A stretch of DNA of 64,000 nucleotides from Gp6-AA40 sp963772955 (GTDB lineage Bacteria > Acidobacteriota > Vicinamibacteria > Vicinamibacterales > UBA2999): positions 1 to 64,000 of the forward strand of contig CAVYZF010000006.1 in the NCBI GenBank assembly GCA_963772955.1, written 5' to 3'. This document shows, piece after piece, positions 17,272 to 25,784 of the stretch. The notes below the pieces were generated by a model. The model did no database searches. It saw only the letters and a list, made by a program, of their open reading frames with translations, and was not told the origin of the DNA. Within the stretch, counting starts at the first letter, position 1. Every line of letters starts with the position of its first letter. The translations under genes were made by a program, and so were the position numbers.

Positions 17272-18179
17272 TACGGCTTCGCCCCCTGCTGCATCTTGAT
17301 TTGAGCCCGCAGCATCGCTTCCTGAATCTCGGCCTCGAGCCAGCAGTTGGCGGGGTCGACGAACGGATTCGGTGCGCCAGGTTTCACGCGCGCGTACTTC
17401 GCCGCCATGTTGTACTGCGCCGGATGATCGCCGAGCGGTACATCGCACGGAAAGGAGCGGATGGCTGTGAACGTTCGGTTGAATTCACTCTCGACGTCCG
17501 GCGTCACCGAGGCCGGCGCACGATAACTGCACGCGAACACGACGTTCAAATCCTTCCCGCCCTCTTGCGTCTTCATCGTCCAGGTCGTGCATCCACGCGT
17601 GTGACCGGCGGTGAGATGGGCGACGAGCGCGGTGCTCCCGAGCGTGACCTCCTCGCCGTCGCGCACCACCCGGTCGATCGGATGGGTCTTGCCGCCAGGC
17701 GTGATCGCTTCGAGCGCCGGCACATCCTCTCGCATCGCCATGACCTGCGCGCCAGTCAGCTCCTTGATGAGCGCATCACCCTCCTGATGGTCACCGTGCG
17801 CGTGCGTCCCGAGAAGAATCTTGATGTCGCTGAATGTGAACCCGAGCTGCGTGACCGACTTCTCAATGGTGCGGACGTTTCGCTCGTAGGTGCTGTTGAT
17901 GAGGATGTGGCCGGCAGGCGTGGTGACGAGGAACGCGCTCAGGGTCCTCGTCCCCACGTAGTACACGTTGCCAGCGACCTTGTGAGGCGGAAACGCTGTC
18001 GTCTGATCTTCGTCGGTGCCCATGTTGCGCGACAGGATCGATCTCGGTGTGTAGGTCTGCCCACGCACCGTGACAGCGGGCACGTCCGGGGGCTGCTGCG
18101 CGAACGCGGGCGAGGAACCAGGAGCGAGAACGATGCAGAGGACGAGTCCACAGCCAGTAGCCCGAAGCTCGAAGCCCAT
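17271..18179 (-). CDS. Subclass B3 metallo-beta-lactamase
   Basis: The 302-residue protein has a signal peptide ending AFA-QQ. The zinc ligands are all present in B3 order: H126-A-H128-G-D130-H131 in GTHAHGDH, His193 in TAGHTRGCTTW, and His252 in PLGDHPAQYNM. The TTW after the GH motif and the DHPAQYNM tail are typical of B3 enzymes such as BJP-1 and the soil LRA group. It should hydrolyse beta-lactams in the periplasm; a related lactonase activity cannot be excluded. It is cotranscribed with the downstream UV endonuclease-like gene and lies 5 bp after the IlvD/Edd gene. Confidence 0.85.
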   Translation of the reverse strand: MGFELRATGCGLVLCIVLAPGSSPAFAQQPPDVPAVTVRGQTYTPRSILSRNMGTDEDQTTAFPPHKVAGNVYYVGTRTLSAFLVTTPAGHILINSTYERNVRTIEKSVTQLGFTFSDIKILLGTHAHGDHQEGDALIKELTGAQVMAMREDVPALEAITPGGKTHPIDRVVRDGEEVTLGSTALVAHLTAGHTRGCTTWTMKTQEGGKDLNVVFACSYRAPASVTPDVESEFNRTFTAIRSFPCDVPLGDHPAQYNMAAKYARVKPGAPNPFVDPANCWLEAEIQEAMLRAQIKMQQGAKP

Positions 18180-18183
18180 AGAT

Positions 18184-19875
18184 TTACCTCTTCTCCGGTG
18201 TCACGAGGACTGCGCCCGTCGACATCGGCTGCACGCTTCGCTGGTAGATCGATAGATATCCCGTTGCTGCTGGCAGCGCAACCTCGCCGCGCCTGGCGCG
18301 GCGAGCATCGATCTCCGCAGCTGGGACATCGAGATCCAGTATCCGCGAATCGAGGTCGATGCGAATCCGATCGCCGTTCTCGACGAGGGCGAGTGGTCCG
18401 CCGACGGCCGACTCTGGCGACACCTCTGCGACGGTCATCCCTTTGTTGCACAGACCGGAGAGCTGTCCATCCGAGACGAATGCGACCTCGTTCTCAAGTC
18501 CTGCCGCGTAGATTGCAAACACGACGCGCGATGCTGAGCCCGCCATTGCGGGTCCACCCTTCGGGCCGCAACCTCGCAAGACGAGCGCGTGTCCGGGCTT
18601 CACGTCACCCTTTTGAACGCCACTGATCGCCTCCGGCACATCGTCGTAGACGATTGCGTGCCCTTCGAAACGGCCGTCTTGACCTGGCCGCTGCAGGCCG
18701 GGTCGGACGATGGCGCTGTCAGGAGCGAGAGAGCCTCGCAGGACGACGATCGAGGCCTGGCGAGCGAACGGTCGATCGAGTGGACGAATGACGTCAGGGT
18801 TGCCGACCACGACGCCGGCGAGATTGTCGCGCAGGCGACGGCCGGTCACCGTCAATGCATCGAGGTCAAGCAGCGGTTCGAGTTGCTTGAGCAACGCGCG
18901 CGCGGCTCCTGCGGCCTCGAATGCACCAATCGTGTCGGTGCCATTGGGTGCCACCGCGCTCAGCACAGGGACCCTCTCGCCAAGCTCGTTGAAGATCGAG
19001 AACACGTCCACGTCGACTCCTGCTTCAACGGCAGTCGCCTGAAGGTGCTTGACACAGTTGATGGAGCCGCTGACCGCGAGCACGGACGCAGCCGCGTTTC
19101 GAAACGCTCCCGGTGTCAGAATTTGGCGAGGCGTGAGATCCTCGTTCACCATCTCGACGATGCGGCGGCCCGAGGCGCGCGCGAGATCGAACATCTTTGG
19201 GCTGTTGGCGAGCACTGGTGCGGCCCCCGGCAGCGTCATCCCGAGCGCCTCACAGACAATGTGCATCGAGTTGGCGGTGCCCATGCCGGCGCAGACGCCC
19301 GGGCCGGTGATGGCGTGATCGCACATCCCGCCGAGCGTCTCCTTCGAGAGCTTGCCGAACATCGCCTGCACCGAGCCGATGAACACCTCTTCGATGTCGA
19401 CGTGCTTGCCTTGGTAGTGCCCGGTTGGCTGATACCCGCAGATGACCAGGATCGTCGGGATGTTGAAACGGCCCGCCGCCATCAGGTGCGCGGGCGGAGT
19501 TTTATCGCATGACGACAGGCAGACCATGCCGTCGAGTTGCGCGCCCTCGACGGCGATCTCCATGTCGTTGACGATCAGGTCGCGGCTGGCCAGCATGTAG
19601 CCGCCGCCCTTGGCCGCGCTGATGATGAAGTCGCTTGGTGCCGCCGTGCGGATCTCGAACGGAAGGCCGCCGGCCTCTCGCACCGCCTCCTTGACGACGC
19701 GAGCGATGCCATCGAGGTGGCTGAAGCAGATCGCCAGCTCTGACGAGCTGTTCACGACAGCAATCTTGGGTTTGAGCATGTCAGCGTCGGTGAGCCCGAG
19801 CGCTTTCCATTGGGCACGGCGCACGGCCTCGCGTGGCGAACCGGGTTCGAAGTTACTTCGCAGCGGTCTTGGCAT
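18184..19875 (-). CDS. IlvD/Edd-family dehydratase (dihydroxy-acid or sugar-acid)
   Basis: The 563-residue protein carries the three likely Fe-S cysteines: C50 (ELAICFSHLDG), C123 (LSSCDKTPPAHL) and C195 (GPGVCAGMGTANSM). C-terminal family blocks GGPAMAG and SDGQLSGLCNKGMTVAEVSPE are present. Members remove water from 2,3-dihydroxy acids: IlvD in branched-chain amino acid synthesis, or L-arabonate/D-xylonate dehydratase in sugar breakdown. The cysteine spacing (73 and 72) is close to that of characterised arabinonate dehydratases. No ilv genes are near, and an MFS carrier and aconitase X are divergent from it, so a catabolic sugar-acid or hydroxy-acid role is favoured. The reading frame is intact. 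Confidence 0.8.
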   Translation of the reverse strand: MPRPLRSNFEPGSPREAVRRAQWKALGLTDADMLKPKIAVVNSSSELAICFSHLDGIARVVKEAVREAGGLPFEIRTAAPSDFIISAAKGGGYMLASRDLIVNDMEIAVEGAQLDGMVCLSSCDKTPPAHLMAAGRFNIPTILVICGYQPTGHYQGKHVDIEEVFIGSVQAMFGKLSKETLGGMCDHAITGPGVCAGMGTANSMHIVCEALGMTLPGAAPVLANSPKMFDLARASGRRIVEMVNEDLTPRQILTPGAFRNAAASVLAVSGSINCVKHLQATAVEAGVDVDVFSIFNELGERVPVLSAVAPNGTDTIGAFEAAGAARALLKQLEPLLDLDALTVTGRRLRDNLAGVVVGNPDVIRPLDRPFARQASIVVLRGSLAPDSAIVRPGLQRPGQDGRFEGHAIVYDDVPEAISGVQKGDVKPGHALVLRGCGPKGGPAMAGSASRVVFAIYAAGLENEVAFVSDGQLSGLCNKGMTVAEVSPESAVGGPLALVENGDRIRIDLDSRILDLDVPAAEIDARRARRGEVALPAATGYLSIYQRSVQPMSTGAVLVTPEKR

Positions 19876-19930
19876 CGTCAGCCTCTATTCGACGTAATCT
19901 ATCAGCCGCTGCGGGGTGACGGAGCACGAA

Positions 19931-19992
19931 GTAGGCGGCAGGCAGTAGGCAGTAGGCAGTAGGCGGTATGCGGTAGGCAGTAGGCAGTAGGC
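19931..19992. repeat. Short tandem repeat of a 7-bp unit (AGTAGGC)
   Basis: About eight imperfect copies of GCAGTAG/GTAGGCA follow each other in the 130-bp divergent spacer between the IlvD/Edd gene and the MFS gene, right up to the MFS ribosome-binding site. Slippage here could change promoter spacing. Confidence 0.85.
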
Positions 19993-20005
19993 CAGAGGAG
20001 GCTGC

Positions 20006-21337
20006 TTGGCAGCAACTCAGTCGCGTGTTCAGTCGATGGCCCAGCACGAACGCTTGACCAGGCCTTCGTACGCGTACTACGTTCTCGTGATGCTCACGCT
20101 CTGCTACGTCGTGAACGTCGTGGATCGATCGCAGGTCCTCGCGGCGTCCGTGCAGGCGATCAAGAAGGAGTTCGGCGCCTCCGACTTCCAGATGGGGATG
20201 CTCAGCGGCCTGCCGTTCGCCATCTTCTATTCGTTGATGGGCATTCCGATCGCCGCCTGGGCCGATCGCTCCAGTCGTCGAAATGTGCTCGCGATGGCGG
20301 TTGGGACGTGGAGCGCGATGACGGCGTTATTCGGGACGGCCGTGAACTTCACGATGCTGTTCCTGACGCGCATCGGAACGGCCGTCGGCGAGGCGGGTGG
20401 GAGCCCGCCATCGCACTCGCTCATCTCCGACTACTTTCCGAAAGCCCGACGCGGGACCGCATTCGCGATCTACGCGCTCGCGGTGCCGGTCGGGACGTCA
20501 CTCGGTGCCGCGATCGGCGGATGGGGCAATCAGAACCTTGGCTGGCGCAACACCTTCATTGCGATCGGCCTGCCCGGCATCGTGCTCGCCGTTCTCGTCC
20601 TGTTGACGGTGAAGGAGCCGCCGCGCGGCATGTCCGATGGCCCCACGACGAAGAGGGATCAGAAGGCGCCCGGCATGATGGAGGTCTTCACGTTTCTCTG
20701 GGACCGACGTTCGTTCCGCCATTTGAGCCTGGGCTGTGCCCTTCACTCGGTCGTCTGGTACGCCAGCGGCAACTTCAACAACGCGTTCCTTCAGCGATCG
20801 CATGGGATGAACGTCGCCGAAGCCGGGTACTGGATCTCGATCCTCGCACTGATCGCAGGGGTCGGGACATTTCTCGGTGGCTACCTGTCAGATCGCCTCA
20901 GCAGCCGCACCAACGACCGCCGGTGGTACATGTGGCTGCCGGGAGCGGCAACGCTCGTCTGCGTGCCGTTCCAGTTCTTCGCCTATCTCTCACCAAGTCT
21001 CGTCGTGGCACTCCCTTCGTTCGTCGGCCTCATGCTCATGGCCGCGACCTTCTTTGGTCCGTCGTTTGCGATGACGCAGGCGCTCGCGACGCTGCGGATG
21101 CGATCGGTGGCGACGTCCGTGCTCCTGTTCATCCAGACACTCATCGGCAACGGTCTCGGGCCTCCGGTCACAGGACTGATCAGCGACTGGCTGGTGCCAT
21201 CGGTCCACGGCGACTCGCTTCGTTACGCGCTGGTGATCATCGGCGTCGTCAACTTCTGGGCCGCGGTGCATTACATGTTGGGCGCGCGCAGCCTGCGGAG
21301 CGACCTGGAACTGTCCGAGAAACTCGCGACGTCCTAG
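20006..21337 (+). CDS. MFS transporter, spinster-like
   Basis: The 443-residue protein has about 12 membrane helices and the MFS signature between helices 2 and 3 (GIPIAAWADRSSRRNV). YVVNVVDRSQVLAASVQAIKKEFGAS is typical of spinster-like carriers of organic acids or lipids. TTG 20006 follows an AGAGGAGG site at 4-5 bp; ATG 20036 is the alternative, lacking a good site. The stop is followed after 1 bp by the aconitase X large subunit, so the carrier probably brings in its substrate or a precursor. Confidence 0.85.
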   Translation: MAATQSRVQSMAQHERLTRPSYAYYVLVMLTLCYVVNVVDRSQVLAASVQAIKKEFGASDFQMGMLSGLPFAIFYSLMGIPIAAWADRSSRRNVLAMAVGTWSAMTALFGTAVNFTMLFLTRIGTAVGEAGGSPPSHSLISDYFPKARRGTAFAIYALAVPVGTSLGAAIGGWGNQNLGWRNTFIAIGLPGIVLAVLVLLTVKEPPRGMSDGPTTKRDQKAPGMMEVFTFLWDRRSFRHLSLGCALHSVVWYASGNFNNAFLQRSHGMNVAEAGYWISILALIAGVGTFLGGYLSDRLSSRTNDRRWYMWLPGAATLVCVPFQFFAYLSPSLVVALPSFVGLMLMAATFFGPSFAMTQALATLRMRSVATSVLLFIQTLIGNGLGPPVTGLISDWLVPSVHGDSLRYALVIIGVVNFWAAVHYMLGARSLRSDLELSEKLATS

Positions 21338-21338
21338 G

Positions 21339-22632
21339 ATGCTGAAGCTCACCGACGGCGAGAAAGCCACGCTGGACGGCCGCGACGGCAAGGCGCGGCA
21401 GAAGGCGATGGAGTTGCTCGTCCGCTACGCCGAGGCGTTGGGCGCGGAACGCTTCGTCGACACGCGGAACGTCGCGGGTGTGCCGGGCTCGGCGAATCCG
21501 TTTCTCCAGCGCTACTACGCCGGGAAGGATGTCGACGGGCTCGACGCGATCTTTTCGTACTTCGACCTCGACTCCGACGAACTGGTCGAGGTCCCCGAGG
21601 CGCTCGTTCCCACGTATCACCTGCAGGGCGGAGCAGACCCGCGCCAGTGGCAAACACTGGGCGTGAAGGTTGAGGTCTTCCGGAACTATCAGGAGCGTGA
21701 AGCCTTCGCTGCACGCCACGACGTCACGATCCTGAAGACGTGCACGCCGTACCTTGCCGGCAATGTGCCGGCGAAAGGTGAGCACTGCGCGTGGATGGAG
21801 TCGTCCGCGGTGATCTTCGCGAACTCGGTGCTCGGTGCACGGACCAATACGGAGGGCAGAGAGAGCACGAGCGCCGCGATGCTGACGGGCAAGATCCCGG
21901 ACTGGGGACTACATCGTACGGAGTGTCGCTTCGGCACGCACCGCGTCGACGTCCAGGTACCCGTGCAGTCTGTAATGGATTGGGGCATGTTGGGGTATTA
22001 CGTCGGCGACGTCGTGCAGGAGCACATCCCGGTTGTCGGCGGGTCCTTCGACAGGCCCGAGATCGTTCGTTTGAAACACTTCGGCGCATCTGCATCGTCG
22101 TCGGGCGGCGTCGAGATGTATCACATTGTCGGTACGACACCGGAAGCCGAATCCGTTGAAATGGCGTTCGGTCCCAACCGGCCCGTCGAACAATTCGTCT
22201 ACGGGGAAACCGAGCGTCGGCAGGTATACGATCGCCTCAACGCCAACGCGAGCGATCCGAACGTCGACTACGTGATGCTCGGATGTCCGCACGCGGCGCT
22301 CGAACAGCTGAAGGAAGCAGCCGCCCTGCTCGAAGGGAAGCGCGTCAGCGCCAACTGCAACCTCTGGATCTTCACCTCGCGGGCGGTGGACAGTGAGGCA
22401 CGGCAACTCGGTTATGTGAAAGCGATCAACCGATGCCGGAGGCGTCGTGCTGACCGATACGTGTTCCGCGTTCGCGCAGGCGATTCCTCCGGGCACGAAG
22501 GTGGCCGCACTGGATTCGGCAAAGCAGGCGCACTACCTGCCGGCGATTCTCGGTGTGCAGACGTGGTTCGGCTCGACGCGCGAGTGCATTCAGGCGGCTG
22601 TGACCGGCCGATGGAACGGAGAGCGGCCATGA
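21339..22632 (+). CDS. Aconitase X large (catalytic) subunit, one frameshift
   Basis: MLKLTDGEKATLDGRDGKARQKAMELL is the N-terminus of the AcnX catalytic domain; TCTPYLAGNVPAKGEHCAWMESSAVIFANSVLGARTNTEG contains conserved cysteines and the substrate loop, and DYVMLGCPHAALEQL a further cluster residue. A frameshift near 22430 moves the end to VLTDTCSAFAQAIPPGTKVA and then TWFGSTRECIQAAVTGRW. Bacterial AcnX enzymes are known to dehydrate cis-3-hydroxy-L-proline; archaeal ones act on mevalonate 5-phosphate. Here the hydroxyproline or another hydroxy acid is likely. The stop overlaps the small subunit start by 4 bp (ATGA). Confidence 0.85.
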
Positions 22633-23057
22633 CCGTATCTGCAACGATCGTGATCCGGGGCCGTGGAGTCGTTGGTGGCCGCGCTGAAGGCGAGGCACTC
22701 GTGACGCGCGAGGCGATTCCGGGCTGGGGCGGAGTCAACCCGCAACAGGGCATCATCACGGAAACGCATCACGAGTTACGAGGCAAGAGCTTCAAGGACA
22801 AAGTACTCGTTTTCCGTGGCGCCAAAGGATCGTCCGGGTGGTCGGCGATGTATCACACGGCGCGCCTGGCGGGAGCGGCACCGAAGGCGCTCGTCTTCAA
22901 CGAGATGACGACGAAGGTCGCGCTCGGCGCCGTCGTGATGCGGGTTCCGAGCGTGACGGATCTCGATCGCAATCCGCTGGACTTGATCGAGACGGGCGAT
23001 TGGGTGATGGTCGACGGCGATCTGGGCATCGTCGAGATTCAGAAATCGGGAAAATAG
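22629..23057 (+). CDS. Aconitase X small (swivel) subunit
   Basis: The 142-residue protein matches the AcnX swivel domain (DUF126): IVIRGRGVVGGRAEGEALVT, then THHELRGKSFKDKVLVFRGAKGSSGWSAMYHTARLAG and VMRVPSVTDLDRNPLDLIETGDWVMVDGDLG. GAKGSSGWS is the phosphate/carboxylate-binding turn. It pairs with the large subunit, with a 4-bp overlap. Two separate chains mark the type II arrangement, whereas type I enzymes are fused. Confidence 0.85.
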   Translation: MTVSATIVIRGRGVVGGRAEGEALVTREAIPGWGGVNPQQGIITETHHELRGKSFKDKVLVFRGAKGSSGWSAMYHTARLAGAAPKALVFNEMTTKVALGAVVMRVPSVTDLDRNPLDLIETGDWVMVDGDLGIVEIQKSGK

Positions 23058-23062
23058 CTGTG

Positions 23063-23281
23063 ATGACACGTCTCGCACTCATACTGGCGATCGTCTGGTT
23101 CCCGGCGATCGTCTCGGCGCAGGAAGTGGACGCGGAACGCGTGCGCGATGCTGCGGCACGTGCCCTGGTTTCGATCCAGAAGGCGCAGGCCGATGCGGCG
23201 GTCGCCCGCGCGTGCACGTTCCTCGAAAGCCGCACACCGCGCGATACGGAAGAACGCAGCTATTCGAAGGCGACGAATTAG
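23063..23281 (+). CDS. Small secreted hypothetical protein (72 aa)
   Basis: A signal peptide (MTRLALILAIVWFPAIVSA) is followed by a short helical mature part (AARALVSIQKAQADAAVARA). The ALVSIQKAQ stretch resembles the start of long acidobacterial secreted proteins with heme-like Cys motifs, so this may be a remnant of one. It starts 5 bp after the aconitase X small subunit and is likely cotranscribed. Confidence 0.4.
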   Translation: MTRLALILAIVWFPAIVSAQEVDAERVRDAAARALVSIQKAQADAAVARACTFLESRTPRDTEERSYSKATN

Positions 23282-23286
23282 GACCT

Positions 23287-23751
23287 ATGTCCGAGCACAG
23301 AGCGAGCATCAGGTGGACGCACTCGCAGGGCGATTTCCTGAAGGGAAGTTATTCGCGCGAGCACACGTGGAGGTTTGACGGCGGTGTGACAGTGCCTGCC
23401 TCGCCATCGCCGACCTCGGTGAAACCTCCGTACTCGAACGCGGCCAACGTCGATCCAGAAGAAGCCTACGTCGCGGCGATCTCGAGCTGCCACATGCTGA
23501 CGTTCCTGTGGGTCGCCTGCCGGAAGGGTCTCGAGGTGATGAGCTACGAAGACGATGCGGTGGGTGTGATGACGAAGAACGAGCGCGGCATCCCCTGGGT
23601 CAGCACCGTGGTGCTTCGTCCTCGTGTGACGTACGGAGGAACGCATCCGTCACAGGAGGCGGAGGAGGAGATGCATCACAACGCGCACGCGGCGTGCTAC
23701 ATCGCCAATTCGGTGAAAACGGAGATCACCGTCGATCGAGGTTATCTGTGA
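23287..23751 (+). CDS. OsmC/Ohr-family peroxiredoxin-like protein
   Basis: The 154-residue protein has both family cysteines: SSCHMLTFLW (peroxidatic) and AACYIANSVKTEI (resolving). NVDPEEAYVAAISSCHML is the most conserved OsmC block. These proteins reduce organic or fatty-acid hydroperoxides in the cytoplasm. It starts 5 bp after the small secreted protein. Its last 26 bases overlap the end of the opposing FAD oxidoreductase. Confidence 0.85.
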   Translation: MSEHRASIRWTHSQGDFLKGSYSREHTWRFDGGVTVPASPSPTSVKPPYSNAANVDPEEAYVAAISSCHMLTFLWVACRKGLEVMSYEDDAVGVMTKNERGIPWVSTVVLRPRVTYGGTHPSQEAEEEMHHNAHAACYIANSVKTEITVDRGYL

Positions 23752-25066
23752 GGCGCCCCTTCAGGGCGGCCAGGTCGATCGCGTGAACGGACTTCGTTCC
23801 TGCGAGATCGAGTGCATGCGCCGCTGCCGTGCCCATCGCGATGCACGGGCCCATCACCCTGATTGCCGACAGCGCGCTGACGTCGGCGTCGACGCATCGG
23901 CCGGCCGCGACGATGTTGTCGGCCTCGCGCGGAACCATGCACGAGAGCGGGATGTAGTACACGTGGTCGGCCGCGAAGCGCTCCCAGTGCACCAGCTCTC
24001 TGGCATTGTGCAGCTCCACCCACCACGCGCAGCGCGCCGCGGCATCCGCCGGCCGCTCACCCGATCGGATCTGTTCGAGCGTGAGCTGCTGCGTGCCGAC
24101 GATCCATCGAGTCTGTCGAAGACCGGGGTTGCCGTAGGTTCGAACCTTCGCGTCAGCGAAGATCCGAGGAAACTCCGCGCGCAGGAACCGGATGATGTTG
24201 TCCGCCTGCCGTCGTCCCTCGAAGACCATCTGTGCGCCCGCGGCCGGGTCAAGCGGTGTTTCGAAGTGCGTGACGTTGGCAAGCATCACTGTCTTCCCGG
24301 GGAAGTGCATCAGGAAGCCGTCGTGGCGAACCAAGCCGTACTGACTGCCGCGCTCGGCGAGTCGATCGTGAACGTCCTTGATGACGAGATCTTTGACGGC
24401 GTCGGTGTCGTAGCCCTCGATGATGAAGTTCAACGAGCCGTACACCGGCGCATCGGGCTCGCGGACTTCGAGTCCGGCGAGGTAAGACACCGTCGCGTCG
24501 CCTGAGGCGTCCACGTACGACGTCGCCTCGACGCGCACGGTTCCAAACCTGGTTGCGAGCTCGAGGTAACGGACCCGGCGATTGTCGAACCCGACGTCCG
24601 TGAGCACAGCACCCACGAGTGCGTGGACGCCGGCTTCTTCGATGTTCCGCTCCATCCATCGCGCGAGCCTGACCTCGTCGTACTGGAACGTGATCGTGCC
24701 CGTCATCGACGCGCGACGGCTCAGCGAGCCTTCCGCGGTGAGGTCGGCGATCAACTCGTCGGCGATGCCGTGCGTGATCTGATACGGCTGCGGGCCGTGC
24801 GTATACAACCCGATGATGGTGCCGATGATCGAGCCGACTGCCTGGCCCCCGAGTGACGGAGCAGCGTCGACGATGATCACGCGTCGCCCGAGCCTGGCCG
24901 CTTCGAGCGCGGCCGATACGCCGGCGATTCCGGCGCCGACGACGCAGATATCGGCGGTCAACGTGTGCGGTGTGGTCCGTGGTGGGCGACGAATCGTTCG
25001 AGCAGTGGTCGGCGGCGACACGCGCTCTACGTTAGCCGATCGCATCGATTCTGAAGAAGATTTCAT
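23726..25066 (-). CDS. FAD-dependent oxidoreductase (FAD_oxidored family)
   Basis: An N-terminal dinucleotide fold, VVGAGIAGVSAALEAARLGR with GxGxxG, is followed by GGQAVGSIIGTIIGLYT and a C-terminal FAD block (DNIVAAGRCVDADVSALSAIRVMGPCIAMGTAAA). This is the PF12831 group of flavoproteins. The substrate is not evident. The reading frame is open to TTG 25111, but ATG 25066 or 25045 is a more likely start, as the first 40 residues are low-complexity. It is divergent from the cytochrome gene with a spacer of less than 100 bp. Confidence 0.75.
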   Translation of the reverse strand: MKSSSESMRSANVERVSPPTTARTIRRPPRTTPHTLTADICVVGAGIAGVSAALEAARLGRRVIIVDAAPSLGGQAVGSIIGTIIGLYTHGPQPYQITHGIADELIADLTAEGSLSRRASMTGTITFQYDEVRLARWMERNIEEAGVHALVGAVLTDVGFDNRRVRYLELATRFGTVRVEATSYVDASGDATVSYLAGLEVREPDAPVYGSLNFIIEGYDTDAVKDLVIKDVHDRLAERGSQYGLVRHDGFLMHFPGKTVMLANVTHFETPLDPAAGAQMVFEGRRQADNIIRFLRAEFPRIFADAKVRTYGNPGLRQTRWIVGTQQLTLEQIRSGERPADAAARCAWWVELHNARELVHWERFAADHVYYIPLSCMVPREADNIVAAGRCVDADVSALSAIRVMGPCIAMGTAAAHALDLAGTKSVHAIDLAALKGRLTDNLDRR

Positions 25067-25146
25067 CAAGTCTTCAGATCGGGCGTCAGCGGCTCTGACT
25101 ACGATCGGCAATCGATTCGACCGCAGACGGTCGTCACGGAGGTGCT

Positions 25147-25740
25147 ATGCGCACGGTCTACTGGTTCCTGGTCCTCATCGTTGCAATGTTCGGCACGGCG
25201 TTCGTGACCCAGCACGCGGCGGCTACGGCAAGCGCGGCCCCGGCCGCACAACCGGTAGCAGTCGAAGCGTCGCCGGTCGGCACCGTCAAGGACGTGATGA
25301 AGGGCATCGTCGATCCCAACGCGATGGCGATCTGGGATGCGGTTGGTGCGGAAACGACCGCGAACGGCGGGGTCGTAGAGAAAGCTCCGAAGACTGATGC
25401 CGAGTGGGCAGTGGTCGAGCACAATGCGCTGGCACTCGCCGAAGCCGCGAATCTTCTGTTCACTCCTGGCCGAGCGATGTCACGCCCGGAAGAGGCCAAC
25501 TCGAAGAGTCAACCCGACGCACCCGAGCTCACGCCGGCGCAGATCGAGAAAAAGATTGCCGACAATCGCGCGGAGTGGGTCACGCACGCGAAGGATCTTC
25601 AGGCGACAGCCGTGAAGGCGATGGCCGCGGCCAAGGCGCACGACAAGGACGGACTGCTCGACGTCGGTGAAGCGATCGACAGCGCGTGCGAGAGCTGTCA
25701 CGTCGTGTATTGGTATCCGGACGAGAAGAAGCCGAAGTAA
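25147..25740 (+). CDS. Periplasmic cytochrome c' -like monoheme protein
   Basis: The 197-residue protein has a signal peptide (MRTVYWFLVLIVAMFGTAFV) and a C-terminal heme-binding CESCH (residues 181-185) followed by VVYWYPDE. The heme site near the C-terminus of an all-helical protein is the layout of cytochrome c'. Such proteins bind NO or oxygen or shuttle electrons. A GGAGGTGCT site precedes ATG 25147. Confidence 0.8.
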   Translation: MRTVYWFLVLIVAMFGTAFVTQHAAATASAAPAAQPVAVEASPVGTVKDVMKGIVDPNAMAIWDAVGAETTANGGVVEKAPKTDAEWAVVEHNALALAEAANLLFTPGRAMSRPEEANSKSQPDAPELTPAQIEKKIADNRAEWVTHAKDLQATAVKAMAAAKAHDKDGLLDVGEAIDSACESCHVVYWYPDEKKPK

Positions 25741-25784
25741 GCAGGCCATAGCCCGCGGCCTCGCGGCCTCGATATACTGGCGTC

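Noticed and set aside
19931..19992. CRISPR array
   Set aside because: The repeat unit is 7 bp with no spacers and no cas genes; it is a simple tandem repeat.
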